Assembly: GCA_029561505.1 (NCBI GenBank)
Contig: JAKQXK010000026.1
Location: forward strand, 1 to 8,517
Direction: 5' to 3'
Length of the DNA: 8,517 nt
Source: Spirochaetota bacterium
GTDB taxonomy: Bacteria > Spirochaetota > Leptospiria > Turneriellales > Turneriellaceae
Shown here: positions 1 through 6,726 of the stretch, piece by piece
How positions within the stretch are numbered: position 1 is the stretch's first letter
Layout of the letters: every line of letters starts with the position of its first letter
Made by a program: the position numbers and the translations under genes
The notes under the pieces: generated by a model
What the model saw: the letters and a program-made list of their open reading frames with translations, nothing else
Database searches by the model: none
Told to the model about the DNA's origin: nothing

Positions 1-37
1 ACTCGAGCACCGGCAGCTATTATGGGATATAGTGCAC

Positions 38-61
38 TTTCACAGCCGTAGGGCTGTGAGA
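38..61. repeat. Intergenic inverted repeat (hairpin)
   Basis: The arms TCACAGCC (40-47) and GGCTGTGA (52-59) are perfect complements around a 4-nt loop, and T39-G60 plus T38-A61 can lengthen the stem to 10 pairs. Neither strand has a T-run after the stem, so a classical intrinsic terminator is not supported. It lies about 90 bases before the acyltransferase start and may belong to the 3' end of an upstream gene outside the window. A related but shorter sequence, CTTTCACAGC followed by GGGCTG, recurs at 7659-7675 in another intergenic gap. Confidence 0.4.
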
Positions 62-120
62 AAAGGTGCGTTACGGGCAGATATTTGATTGACCGGGTGG
101 CTCGAGGCAGCTAAGCGACC

Positions 121-146
121 GTTAATTCGTCACTTGCCGAATTAAC
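121..146 (+). promoter_or_regulatory. Perfect 9-bp inverted repeat abutting the acyltransferase start
   Basis: GTTAATTCG (121-129) and CGAATTAAC (138-146) are exact reverse complements separated by 8 nt. The second arm ends only 7 nt before the ATG at 154, so this structure occupies the place where a Shine-Dalgarno sequence would lie, and no good SD is visible between it and the ATG. As DNA it resembles a dyad operator. As RNA it would put a 9-bp stem inside the ribosome-loading region. Either reading suggests control of the downstream gene, but no specific regulator can be named. Confidence 0.4.
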
Positions 147-153
147 AAATAAT

Positions 154-1833
154 ATGAGCCTCAAAAACGCACTCTACACCAATGAGTTTCAAAACCTGAA
201 GCAGACGCTCTACGCGCGCAAGAATTTGCCCTTTGCCGACCTGGTCGAACGCGTACGCGACGAGCTTGATCTTGAAATTATGGTCAGCCTCAGAGATCGG
301 GAAAAAATACCCGCTGAAGGCAGACTGCTCATAGCCGCGAACCATCCGCTGGCATTTCTCGACCTCATTGCCGTTTATTCTACGGTTCACGGCATCAGGC
401 GCGACATCACGGTGATCGCCGATTCACTGCCCGAATTCACGAGCGACGATGGTACGGTCATTCTGAACCCCGGTAAACACCGACCTTACACCACGCTGCG
501 CAAGGTACAAAAGGCTCTGCAAGAAGAGCGCGCGGTGATCTATTTTCCCGCAAAAACCCGGCACTGGCGCCTCAACCAGATCAGCGACGGCGACTGGTCA
601 AAGGCCGTCACCCAAATGGCATCGAGCTGGCAGGTGCCGGTCGTCGCGATGCACATCGCCGCGCGCAACCGCCTTTCGCACTATTTCTGGACAGCCGTTT
701 CAGGCCTTTACTCTGATATCTCTCTTGATTCAGAGATCAAGAGCCAGAAACATTCATCGATCAGCCTCGCGGTTTCTCACCCGATTATGCCCGAAGCGTT
801 TGCCGGCATCAAAGCGGGCGCGGCGGCAAAACTCTTGCGCAAGCACGTCTACCAGATTGGCCGCGGCAAACCCGGCACATTTCGCACCACCAAGAATATT
901 GTACACCCAACTGACAAGAAGCAGATTCTGAACGACGTCATGCAGGCCGAAGTGCTCGGCGAAACCGAAGACAAAATCAGCATTCTGCTCGTGCGCTATG
1001 AAACGGCCCCCGCACTGATGCGCGAGATTGGCCGCCTGCGTGAACTGACGTTTCGCAAGGTGGGCGAAGGCACGCTGCGCAAAATTGACCTCGACGATTT
1101 TGATGAGCACTACCTGCACATCGTACTTTGGGATGCCGCGGAGCTCGAAGTCGTCGGCGCCTACCGTCTTGCGGCTGGTGACGAAATCTACCGCAGCCGC
1201 GGCCCCGCCGGGTTTTATACCTCGACGCTCTTTCGTTTCAGCGAAGAGTTCGAAAAGTACCTGCCGCAATCGCTCGAACTCGGGCGCAGCTTCGTGCAAC
1301 CTGCCTACTGGAACAGCCAGGCGCTCGATTATCTCTGGCATGGCATCGGGGCCTTTATTGCGAAAAACCCGCAGTACAATTACCTGTTCGGGCCGGTTTC
1401 AGTCAGCGCTTCGTATTCAACCGAAGCACGTGAGATGCTCGTGTGGTTCTACAGCCGTTGGTTTGGCAAGACCGACGGCCCCGTACGCGCGAAACACCGT
1501 TTTGCTTACCGCGCGGGCCACGTGGCGCAGATCGAAAAGGCCTTCAAGGCTGAAGAATACAAACAGAGTTTTAAGGAGCTCAAGCAAAACCTGAAACATT
1601 ATGGCTATGCGGTGCCGACGCTGTACAAACAGTACACTGAACTCTGCGACGACGGGGGCGTGAGTTTCTTTGATTTTGGCATCGACAAAGATTTTAACAA
1701 CAGCCTCGATGGCTTTATCTTTCTCGATATCGGCAAAATTAAAGAGGCAAAACTCGAACGTTATGTCTATTCAAAGCGCGCTAAGACTGAATGGTCAGCC
1801 GACCGCCAGCGAGCTGCCAGTGTGCCAGTTTAA
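154..1833 (+). CDS. OlsF-like bifunctional acyltransferase (PlsC/LPLAT domain + OlsB/GNAT domain)
   Basis: This 559-aa protein has two acyltransferase halves. Residues about 30-235 look like the hemolysin-type PlsC/LPLAT fold. The catalytic NHPLAFLD (His64, Asp70) has the H-x5-D spacing of that subgroup, and FPAKTR at 131-136 occupies the usual FPxG block. Residues about 275-455 resemble the OlsB/GNAT N-acyltransferase domain, with LELGRSFVQPAYW at 374-386 and LFGPVSVSASY at 411-421. Families with this order and length include OlsF, in which the C-terminal half N-acylates ornithine and the N-terminal half O-acylates the lyso-lipid; glycine-lipid synthases use the same two activities on separate chains. 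The likely role is therefore membrane aminolipid synthesis at the inner leaflet; the amino-acid substrate is inferred and unproven. The ATG is preceded by an inverted repeat rather than a clear SD. The last 53 bp overlap the convergent ABC ATPase gene. Confidence 0.8.
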   Translation: MSLKNALYTNEFQNLKQTLYARKNLPFADLVERVRDELDLEIMVSLRDREKIPAEGRLLIAANHPLAFLDLIAVYSTVHGIRRDITVIADSLPEFTSDDGTVILNPGKHRPYTTLRKVQKALQEERAVIYFPAKTRHWRLNQISDGDWSKAVTQMASSWQVPVVAMHIAARNRLSHYFWTAVSGLYSDISLDSEIKSQKHSSISLAVSHPIMPEAFAGIKAGAAAKLLRKHVYQIGRGKPGTFRTTKNIVHPTDKKQILNDVMQAEVLGETEDKISILLVRYETAPALMREIGRLRELTFRKVGEGTLRKIDLDDFDEHYLHIVLWDAAELEVVGAYRLAAGDEIYRSRGPAGFYTSTLFRFSEEFEKYLPQSLELGRSFVQPAYWNSQALDYLWHGIGAFIAKNPQYNYLFGPVSVSASYSTEAREMLVWFYSRWFGKTDGPVRAKHRFAYRAGHVAQIEKAFKAEEYKQSFKELKQNLKHYGYAVPTLYKQYTELCDDGGVSFFDFGIDKDFNNSLDGFIFLDIGKIKEAKLERYVYSKRAKTEWSADRQRAASVPV

Positions 1834-3211
1834 AATGCAGGCCGCCCTTTAGTTCGTGAATGCGTTCATTCGCGGCTATGACCACCGTCGCGGCCTCGGG
1901 TAGCGCATTCAGGTAAGCGAGAGCCTCAGAGAAAAATCGGTCACTGAGCGCCATGAACCCCTCGTCGATGAGGTAAACCGGGGCAGCTTCAAGAAACGCG
2001 CGGGCGAGCAGTACCCGTGTTTTTTCGCCCTCTGACAGCGTGGCGAATTTGCGCTCAAGCAGCGCATTTACAGCAAATGCCTGTATCACCGGCGCCACAC
2101 TTTCTGGCAGCGTACTTTCATATTCATAAATTGAACCCGAAAGGCGCGAAGCGAGCACCTCGGTCACCGTCATGCCGGGCAAGAAATAATCAAAATGTGC
2201 GGCCGCGACCAGCTGCACCTTTTGCCAAAGCTCACGGCGCGCGTTGTGGGTTAAGGTGTTTTCAAATTCGAGCACCCCGCTCTGCCAGGCTGGGCGAAAA
2301 TCACCGTGCAGAATGCGCAGCAGGGTGGTTTTGCCCGACCCATTCGCCCCCGTGAGCAAAATTCGTTCACCTGCAGAGAGACGAAACGACAGATCTTTGA
2401 AGATCAGCTGAAAGTCGTGGTAGAAGTCGGCGCCCTCACACCGCACCAGCAGAGCTACCCCCGGGCGGTGTTCTTGCAGTGGCTGGGTCTCAGGTGTTGC
2501 GGTTGCAGCCTCACTTTTTACAGGCATTTCAGACACCGCGCCGTCTTGCACGTGCAGGCGCCGCGTGACAGAAGAAAGCCAGGCGCGATTGGGCACATGC
2601 CCGGTCATCAGCAGCGAGGCAGATTCGCTGATTTCTGAAATCCACCTTGTGACGCGCTCTGCGACATTTTCTGAGAGGCTGTTCAGCACTTCATCGAGCA
2701 AATAGAGCCGGCGCTGAAACATGTCGGCGCGCGCAATGGTTGCAAGCCGCATTTCACCAAGCGACAGTGTCTTCAGGCGGCGGCCCGCCAGCGCCTGCAG
2801 CTGCCAGCGTTCAATCGCAGCCTCGGCGCGCTGCTTATCTTCGGGCATCAGGTCGCGGTAGACAAAGTCGTCGCCGTCTGCGTGGCCGAGTAAAAAATCA
2901 ATGACCGTATTCTGTGCATAGAGCTTCTGCAGGCGCAGCTGCTCGTCGCGGCTGATGAGCGCGACGTGTCGGCGCAGATGAAACAGCGTTTCGTGCTCAG
3001 CGAGCCAGGGAAACTCACGCTGCCCTGCGTTTTGCCATGGGTGCAGGCGAGCGGCGAGCAGATAGAGCAATGAGGTTTTGCCCGCACCGTTTTCGCCCGA
3101 GATATAGATGCGGTCGCCGGCAAAAATTTCGAGATGAATATTGCCGAGAACCTGCCGGGCCGCGCGCGCAACGCTCACGCCTTGAAGGCGCGCAATCAGC
3201 TCTGTGCGCAT
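1781..3211 (-). CDS. Tandem ABC ATPase, ModF/PhrA-like
   Basis: This soluble 476-aa protein has two ABC nucleotide-binding domains and no membrane segment. Domain 1 has Walker A GENGAGKT (39-46), signature LSLGEMR (149-155), Walker B LYLLDE (169-174) and switch His205 in MTGH. Domain 2 has Walker A GANGSGKT (288-295), signature LSEGEKT (392-398) and Walker B VYLIDE (412-417). At the second switch position the sequence reads AANER, so His is missing. The D-loops are also unusual: DEV-LNSLSE and DEG-FMALSD replace the common DEP-xxxLD. Length and layout resemble E. coli ModF (about 490 aa), historically linked to molybdate uptake or photorepair, but no molybdate permease or binding-protein gene is nearby. 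The ATG at 3211 lies inside the end of the hydrolase gene (16-bp overlap). The last gene of the array, it runs 53 bp into the convergent acyltransferase gene. An ABC-F translation factor is less likely because the long inter-domain linker helix is absent. Confidence 0.8.
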   Translation of the reverse strand: MRTELIARLQGVSVARAARQVLGNIHLEIFAGDRIYISGENGAGKTSLLYLLAARLHPWQNAGQREFPWLAEHETLFHLRRHVALISRDEQLRLQKLYAQNTVIDFLLGHADGDDFVYRDLMPEDKQRAEAAIERWQLQALAGRRLKTLSLGEMRLATIARADMFQRRLYLLDEVLNSLSENVAERVTRWISEISESASLLMTGHVPNRAWLSSVTRRLHVQDGAVSEMPVKSEAATATPETQPLQEHRPGVALLVRCEGADFYHDFQLIFKDLSFRLSAGERILLTGANGSGKTTLLRILHGDFRPAWQSGVLEFENTLTHNARRELWQKVQLVAAAHFDYFLPGMTVTEVLASRLSGSIYEYESTLPESVAPVIQAFAVNALLERKFATLSEGEKTRVLLARAFLEAAPVYLIDEGFMALSDRFFSEALAYLNALPEAATVVIAANERIHELKGGLHFKLAHWQLAGGRLTIQS

Positions 3212-4239
3212 CGAAAATACCAGGCAAAACCTGATATGAGCCGCCAGACATCAGGCAATTGCTTCAGCGACACCGCGGTATCGGCATGGCCGATAAAGGG
3301 CGACACCACGAGGCGTGCGCGGCGCATCAACGGATAAAGTTCAGTCGACTCGCGTGCGGGTATCACATCATCGCTCGCGCCGTGCAGCAGAAATACGGGA
3401 GCTTTGACTTGGCCGGCGACTTCGGCGACATTGTAAGCTGCAAGGGTATCGTTCATGACGGTGAGAAGCCGGTTACCGAGCTCGCGCCGAAAGGGTTTGT
3501 CGTTTTCTATTTTGTGCACGAGCCTCTGTTGCGCGGGCGTCAAACGTTTCATTTCTGCCGCAGCCATTTTGGTCTGCGAAAAGCCTGAGAGATTCTTGTT
3601 TCGCGATGCAGTCGCGTTCCAGTTGTCATGCGCAGCCGCGAGATAATAGCGCTTCAGCCCCTTGCCGATTTTCAGGCGTGGTAAAAAATTCGCGAGAATG
3701 ATGAGCCTTGCATACGCATCGGCATCGTCGGTGTGCATGAGATAGTGCAGCGAGCGTTCGATGCGCGAGAAAGCTCCCAACGCGCAGACGGCCGTGATGA
3801 GATTTGCAATGCGAGAATCGGCTGCCGCCTTTAGGCAAATCGCACCAGAAAATGAAGGAGCGAAAAGCGCGGCGCGGCCTTGCGGGCAAACTTTGGCATC
3901 GCGGCAAATTGTTTCGACGAGTCTAATGAAAACTTCGATGCTCTCGCCCGTAACCTGCAGATTACGTATGTCGGGAATCTCAGGACAAATCACGTTAAAC
4001 CCTGCACTCGCGAGTGCGAGCGCGGCTTTTGTCTGCCTCGGGTCAGAAATGCCCAGCGGCGACATGCCGTGCAGAAAAATGATCGTGGTGGCAGCGGCTG
4101 AACCGCCGCGATAGTAGTCTGCTGTGTAGCGCGCTCTACCGAGTTCAAGGCTCAGCGTCTGCCGGGTCGGCGCCGGTCGCGGCACACGACTTCGCTGCTG
4201 CGCGACAATAAAGCGAAACGCCGCCTGAAAACCGGTCAA
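3196..4239 (-). CDS. Alpha/beta hydrolase family protein
   Basis: This 347-aa protein has an alpha/beta-hydrolase core. FLHGMSPLG at 55-63 forms the HG oxyanion turn, APSFSGA at 127-133 is the nucleophile elbow with Ser129, HGASDDVIP at 286-294 supplies the likely acid Asp290, and FIGHAD at 315-320 supplies His318. The triad is complete, but the elbow departs from GxSxGG: the flanking glycines are Ala127 and Ser131. An insert of mostly helical sequence (about 155-265) lies between elbow and acid and is probably a lid domain. There is no signal peptide, so it is likely cytoplasmic; the substrate is unknown. The start is TTG at 4239, overlapping the TGA of the membrane-protein gene as TTGA. The next Met (residue 59) would remove the oxyanion strand, and no SD is visible, so translation is probably coupled to the upstream gene. 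Its stop overlaps the ABC ATPase start. Confidence 0.75.
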   Translation of the reverse strand: MTGFQAAFRFIVAQQRSRVPRPAPTRQTLSLELGRARYTADYYRGGSAAATTIIFLHGMSPLGISDPRQTKAALALASAGFNVICPEIPDIRNLQVTGESIEVFIRLVETICRDAKVCPQGRAALFAPSFSGAICLKAAADSRIANLITAVCALGAFSRIERSLHYLMHTDDADAYARLIILANFLPRLKIGKGLKRYYLAAAHDNWNATASRNKNLSGFSQTKMAAAEMKRLTPAQQRLVHKIENDKPFRRELGNRLLTVMNDTLAAYNVAEVAGQVKAPVFLLHGASDDVIPARESTELYPLMRRARLVVSPFIGHADTAVSLKQLPDVWRLISGFAWYFRCAQS

Positions 4240-4757
4240 ACGGCAGACGGGGCGAGACCGTGCTTTTGGCGGCTTACCAGAATATGGTGCATACCGAAGA
4301 GCACGGCACTGAAGAGAGCATCACCGGCGAGAGAGTTTTGAAAGAAAGGCAGCGCCATCGCATAACATTCGGCGAGGCCTTGCAGGCTTTTTGCATACAT
4401 ATCTTGCATCATGAACACACCGAAGTTCGTGATCACAAAGAAGAGCACGCTGCCCGCGAGCGTCACGCCGGTAACCTTGAGAACGCTGCGGTTTTCACGC
4501 AGCATATTGCCAAGCAGCGCCGCAAGCACCATTGAAGTATAGACAAAAGGCAGCGTCGAGTGAAGCCCAAGAAAAGCATCAGAGACGAGCATCGCGGCAA
4601 TCGCCAGCGATATGCCCAGATAACGGTTGGCAAACACAGCCGAACCGAATAGCGCCACCGCCATGACCGGGCTGAAATTCGGCGGGTGCGGCAGAAAGCG
4701 GGTGGCCGCAACGGCAACAATGAGGCCCGTCGCGACTATCAGGTTACGCATGAACAT
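4236..4757 (-). CDS. DUF6580-type putative transport membrane protein (ECF S-component-like)
   Basis: This 173-aa, very hydrophobic protein has about six predicted membrane segments, near residues 5-20, 30-44, 48-63, 70-86, 97-115 and 140-160. Blocks I recognise from DUF6580 proteins are RFLPHPPNFSPV (20-31), SDAFLGLHS (59-67), FFVITNFGVF (106-115) and NSLAGDALFSAVLFG (141-155). The family is annotated only as putative transport proteins; its size and topology resemble ECF-transporter S-components, which bind a small-molecule substrate in the membrane. The substrate is unknown. The ATG at 4757 has only a weak GAG 4 nt upstream, and Met3 (4751) is an alternative start. The gene lies 55 bp after the 345-aa protein and overlaps the hydrolase start by 4 bp. 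The ATPase two genes downstream could in principle energise it, but no EcfT-like protein is present. Confidence 0.75.
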   Translation of the reverse strand: MFMRNLIVATGLIVAVAATRFLPHPPNFSPVMAVALFGSAVFANRYLGISLAIAAMLVSDAFLGLHSTLPFVYTSMVLAALLGNMLRENRSVLKVTGVTLAGSVLFFVITNFGVFMMQDMYAKSLQGLAECYAMALPFFQNSLAGDALFSAVLFGMHHILVSRQKHGLAPSAV

Positions 4758-4812
4758 GCAACTCGAATTGGCCTTCGATTCGCAACGTCAAGGCGAATTG
4801 CAGGCCATCGTT

Positions 4813-5850
4813 TCACGCCAGAATATCAGGCGGATTCAGTAGTTTCTGGTACACCTGCGCCAGTGGAATCTGCGCACCCCAGAACCGGGCCGTCTGGTTT
4901 GCCGCATTGACGGCCAATGGCGCCTTATCTTTCATCACCTTGTCAAACGCCTCTTTCAGATAATCCCGAAAGCCCTCTGCGCTCTTGATGTCTGGATACT
5001 TTTCCCTGACCGTCGGCCACAGCGTGAGAGTGAAGAAATCCCACACACGTTCGATGGCGTGCAGCTCTTGCCAGCCACAGCCAAAATAGTCGGCGATAAA
5101 ACGCGCCAGATTTTCTGTGCGCTGCCGGTTTTCTTCAGTCGGGGCCATTTTATAACCCGAAAGCGCCGAACCGAAGTTATGGTAAATCGCGTTACAAAAG
5201 CCGTTATCCCACAGCGTGGCGAGCTGTGCGATCTCGGCGCGCGCGACTGCGAGATATTCGACCTCGGTAATGCTTTTAGCCCTCTGCATCGCAGCAATCG
5301 TCGACTTGAGGTATGCATTGGTCGCTGGTACCGATATGCCCGCACCACCCGTCAGAGTCGGTGTGTCTTTGATCTGCTGCTGCGCGCGGGCAAACTCATG
5401 AATGAGCTGCAACCGCGAAATATCAGTGAGCAGATGCTCTTCTGCAAGCCGGCGCATAAACTGAATCGCCGAATCGCATTCTTTTTCAATCTGAAAAATG
5501 CGTTCATAGGCCTTACCAGCGGCGCCCGATTTGGCTTCGGCTGAGATGCTTGCATACGCCGCGTGGTAACCCTTGGCTGCGTCGGCAACCGTCGGTACGC
5601 CGCTCGAACCGTCTGTCGGCTGCGCCATCGCAGCTTCAGTCATCAGGTTCGTGAGCCGACCGTAAAAATTCTGTGCGCTCGCGGCCGCATGAAAAGCGCC
5701 ATAATCGGCAGAGGCTTCGCCGAGCTTTTCAAACTCGCTGAAAAATGCGAGCAGCGGTACAATTTTCGGGTGCGCCGGCCCGAGTTTTTTTACATAATTA
5801 TCAATGCCCGATTTGTAACTGTCGAGCATGCCACGGCTTCCCTCGTCCAT
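4813..5850 (-). CDS. Unrecognised helical protein, 345 aa
   Basis: I do not recognise this protein. It has no signal peptide, no convincing membrane segment and no catalytic motif I can name, so it is probably cytoplasmic. The sequence is strongly helical and is divided into blocks by two Gly/Pro/Thr/Ser-rich breaks at about residues 76-88 and 162-177. The C-terminal part is aromatic-rich: FIADYFGCGWQEL at 251-263, VWDFFTLTLW at 269-278 and ARFWGAQIPL at 321-330. The start is well supported: AAAGGAGA lies 5 nt before the ATG (plus-strand 5856-5863). It begins 18 bp after the stop of the 204-aa protein and precedes the DUF6580 gene by 55 bp, so it probably belongs to the same transcript. Its long predicted helices and lack of known domains hint at a structural or accessory partner of its equally unrecognised neighbour; that is inference. 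Confidence 0.75.
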   Translation of the reverse strand: MDEGSRGMLDSYKSGIDNYVKKLGPAHPKIVPLLAFFSEFEKLGEASADYGAFHAAASAQNFYGRLTNLMTEAAMAQPTDGSSGVPTVADAAKGYHAAYASISAEAKSGAAGKAYERIFQIEKECDSAIQFMRRLAEEHLLTDISRLQLIHEFARAQQQIKDTPTLTGGAGISVPATNAYLKSTIAAMQRAKSITEVEYLAVARAEIAQLATLWDNGFCNAIYHNFGSALSGYKMAPTEENRQRTENLARFIADYFGCGWQELHAIERVWDFFTLTLWPTVREKYPDIKSAEGFRDYLKEAFDKVMKDKAPLAVNAANQTARFWGAQIPLAQVYQKLLNPPDILA

Positions 5851-5868
5851 TGTTGTCTCCTTTAAAAA

Positions 5869-6483
5869 TCAGGCCTTAATTTCAGCGAATATTTCGCCGA
5901 GGCGCTGCATGCGCGCCGCGTCAAAGAACACCACGTATGCATAGGGCGTGTCGTTCAGCGATTGCCACTTGAAGGTTGGGTCAAGCCCGAGTAGCTCGGT
6001 GTATGTCTGCAGCACAGCCGCCCGACGGCCGGCAGTGAATTCACCAACCGGTTCAGTCATGCAGGCGATCACACACTGTATCAGCGTCGATGCGAGCGAT
6101 AGCTTCTGGTGGCTGCGCGCATCGATCGCTGAAGCCTCGGTCTGCGCACTGCTCAACAGATTTACCAGGTCGCCATGGTTCTGCGCCTTTTCTGCGGTGT
6201 CATACCGCAATTTTGCAGCCTCGAGCTTATCGGCATTTCCGAGCTTGTGGTAGAGTCGCATCAGGTTCATATATTTATCCATCTGCTCGGCGCGCGCGAC
6301 GGCGAACATGCTCGCGAGCGGGCCGAGTTTCTGTCCATATTCTTCAGGGGTGCGACTTTCGGTGACGATGCGCAGGTATTCTTTATATACCGCAATTTGC
6401 GCGCCATGCAGGTGATCCGCGCTCTCGGCGTCGGCGAGCCGTGCGGCAAAATAGCGCCGGGATTCGTCGAGTGTATCGCTCAT
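5869..6483 (-). CDS. Unrecognised helical protein, 204 aa (first gene of the minus-strand array)
   Basis: I do not recognise this protein. It is predicted to be almost wholly helical, with charged amphipathic stretches (for example residues 1-40 and 85-105) and a single more hydrophobic helix around 128-142 (LSLASTLIQCVIACM). There is no signal peptide. The chosen start is the ATG at 6483, giving MSDTLDESRRYF. The frame stays open to a TTG at 6504, which would add seven residues (MRIYPRP), but neither start has a clear SD, so a TTG start is possible though less likely. It is the first gene of the five-gene minus-strand array and ends 18 bp before the 345-aa gene, whose SD sits in that gap. 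The short spacing and similar helical character suggest that the two products act together. Confidence 0.7.
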   Translation of the reverse strand: MSDTLDESRRYFAARLADAESADHLHGAQIAVYKEYLRIVTESRTPEEYGQKLGPLASMFAVARAEQMDKYMNLMRLYHKLGNADKLEAAKLRYDTAEKAQNHGDLVNLLSSAQTEASAIDARSHQKLSLASTLIQCVIACMTEPVGEFTAGRRAAVLQTYTELLGLDPTFKWQSLNDTPYAYVVFFDAARMQRLGEIFAEIKA

Positions 6484-6623
6484 GGGTCGGGGGTAGATCC
6501 TCAAGCGCTGCTGTCAATGGAATCGCCGTCAGAAGCCAGACTTATGAGAATTCGTAGACAGCGGGTCTCGCCTGCAAAGTATGCCGTCACCCGAAAGGGT
6601 TGTTTTGGCCCTAAGGGCCAGTT

Positions 6624-6708
6624 AACTGGGGTTGTAGCACCGAAGACGGAGACCTCCGGCAAATCAAGAGATTCGCCTGCGGTCGCAGTTGGTTAGAGCA
6701 ACCGCCCT
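6624..6708 (+). pseudogene. Broken 5' tRNA-Asp-like remnant(s)
   Basis: Two segments copy the 5' half of the intact tRNA-Asp downstream. AACTGGGGTTGTAGC at 6624-6638 is identical to 6723-6737 (leader, 5' acceptor strand and first bases of the D-arm). CAGTTGGTTAGAGCA at 6686-6700 is identical to 6739-6753 (D-loop and D-stem) and continues as ACCGCC against TCCGCC. In the intact gene these two parts are separated by a single T; here 47 nt lie between them. Within that spacer AGAG-ATTCGCCTG (6667-6679) again resembles AGAGCATCCGCCTG of the tRNA, with one gap and one mismatch. No matching anticodon loop, T-arm or 3' acceptor strand follows, so no functional tRNA can form. Chance 15-mer matches at two places within 100 bp are unlikely, so I read this as decayed partial tRNA duplications. 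Confidence 0.6.
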
Positions 6709-6717
6709 AATTATTTT
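6689..6717 (+). promoter_or_regulatory. Possible tRNA-Asp promoter
   Basis: TTGGTT (6689-6694) and TATTTT (6712-6717) are separated by 17 nt, a sigma70-like layout, and the AT-rich run 6708-6722 ends just before the tRNA 5' end at 6727. The -35 candidate lies within the duplicated D-loop sequence of the tRNA remnant. Each hexamer matches the consensus only in part, so this is a weak prediction. Transcription would start about at 6723-6725, leaving almost no leader. Confidence 0.3.
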
Positions 6718-6726
6718 TTAGAAACT

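Noticed and set aside
2..113. CTCGAG and GGCAGCTA, each occurring near 2-19 and again at 101-113
   Set aside because: The blocks are short and differently spaced, so chance is an adequate explanation.
754..1341. A 195-codon open frame on the minus strand inside the acyltransferase gene
   Set aside because: It is the antisense shadow of a well-supported protein with recognisable domains, and its own translation shows no domain I recognise.
1855..1874. Hairpin CGTGAATG-CGTT-CATTCGCG just after the acyltransferase stop, considered as a terminator
   Set aside because: It lies inside the ABC ATPase coding region and is not followed by a T-run on either strand.
6489..6517. TTGACA on the minus strand (6517-6512), considered as the -35 box of the five-gene array
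   Set aside because: No acceptable -10 hexamer lies 15-19 nt downstream; the sequence there is C-rich (ACCCCC).
6175..6696. A 173-codon plus-strand open frame running into the intergenic region
   Set aside because: Most of it lies antisense to the 204-aa gene, and the rest crosses the hairpins and tRNA remnant. No coding signal was seen.
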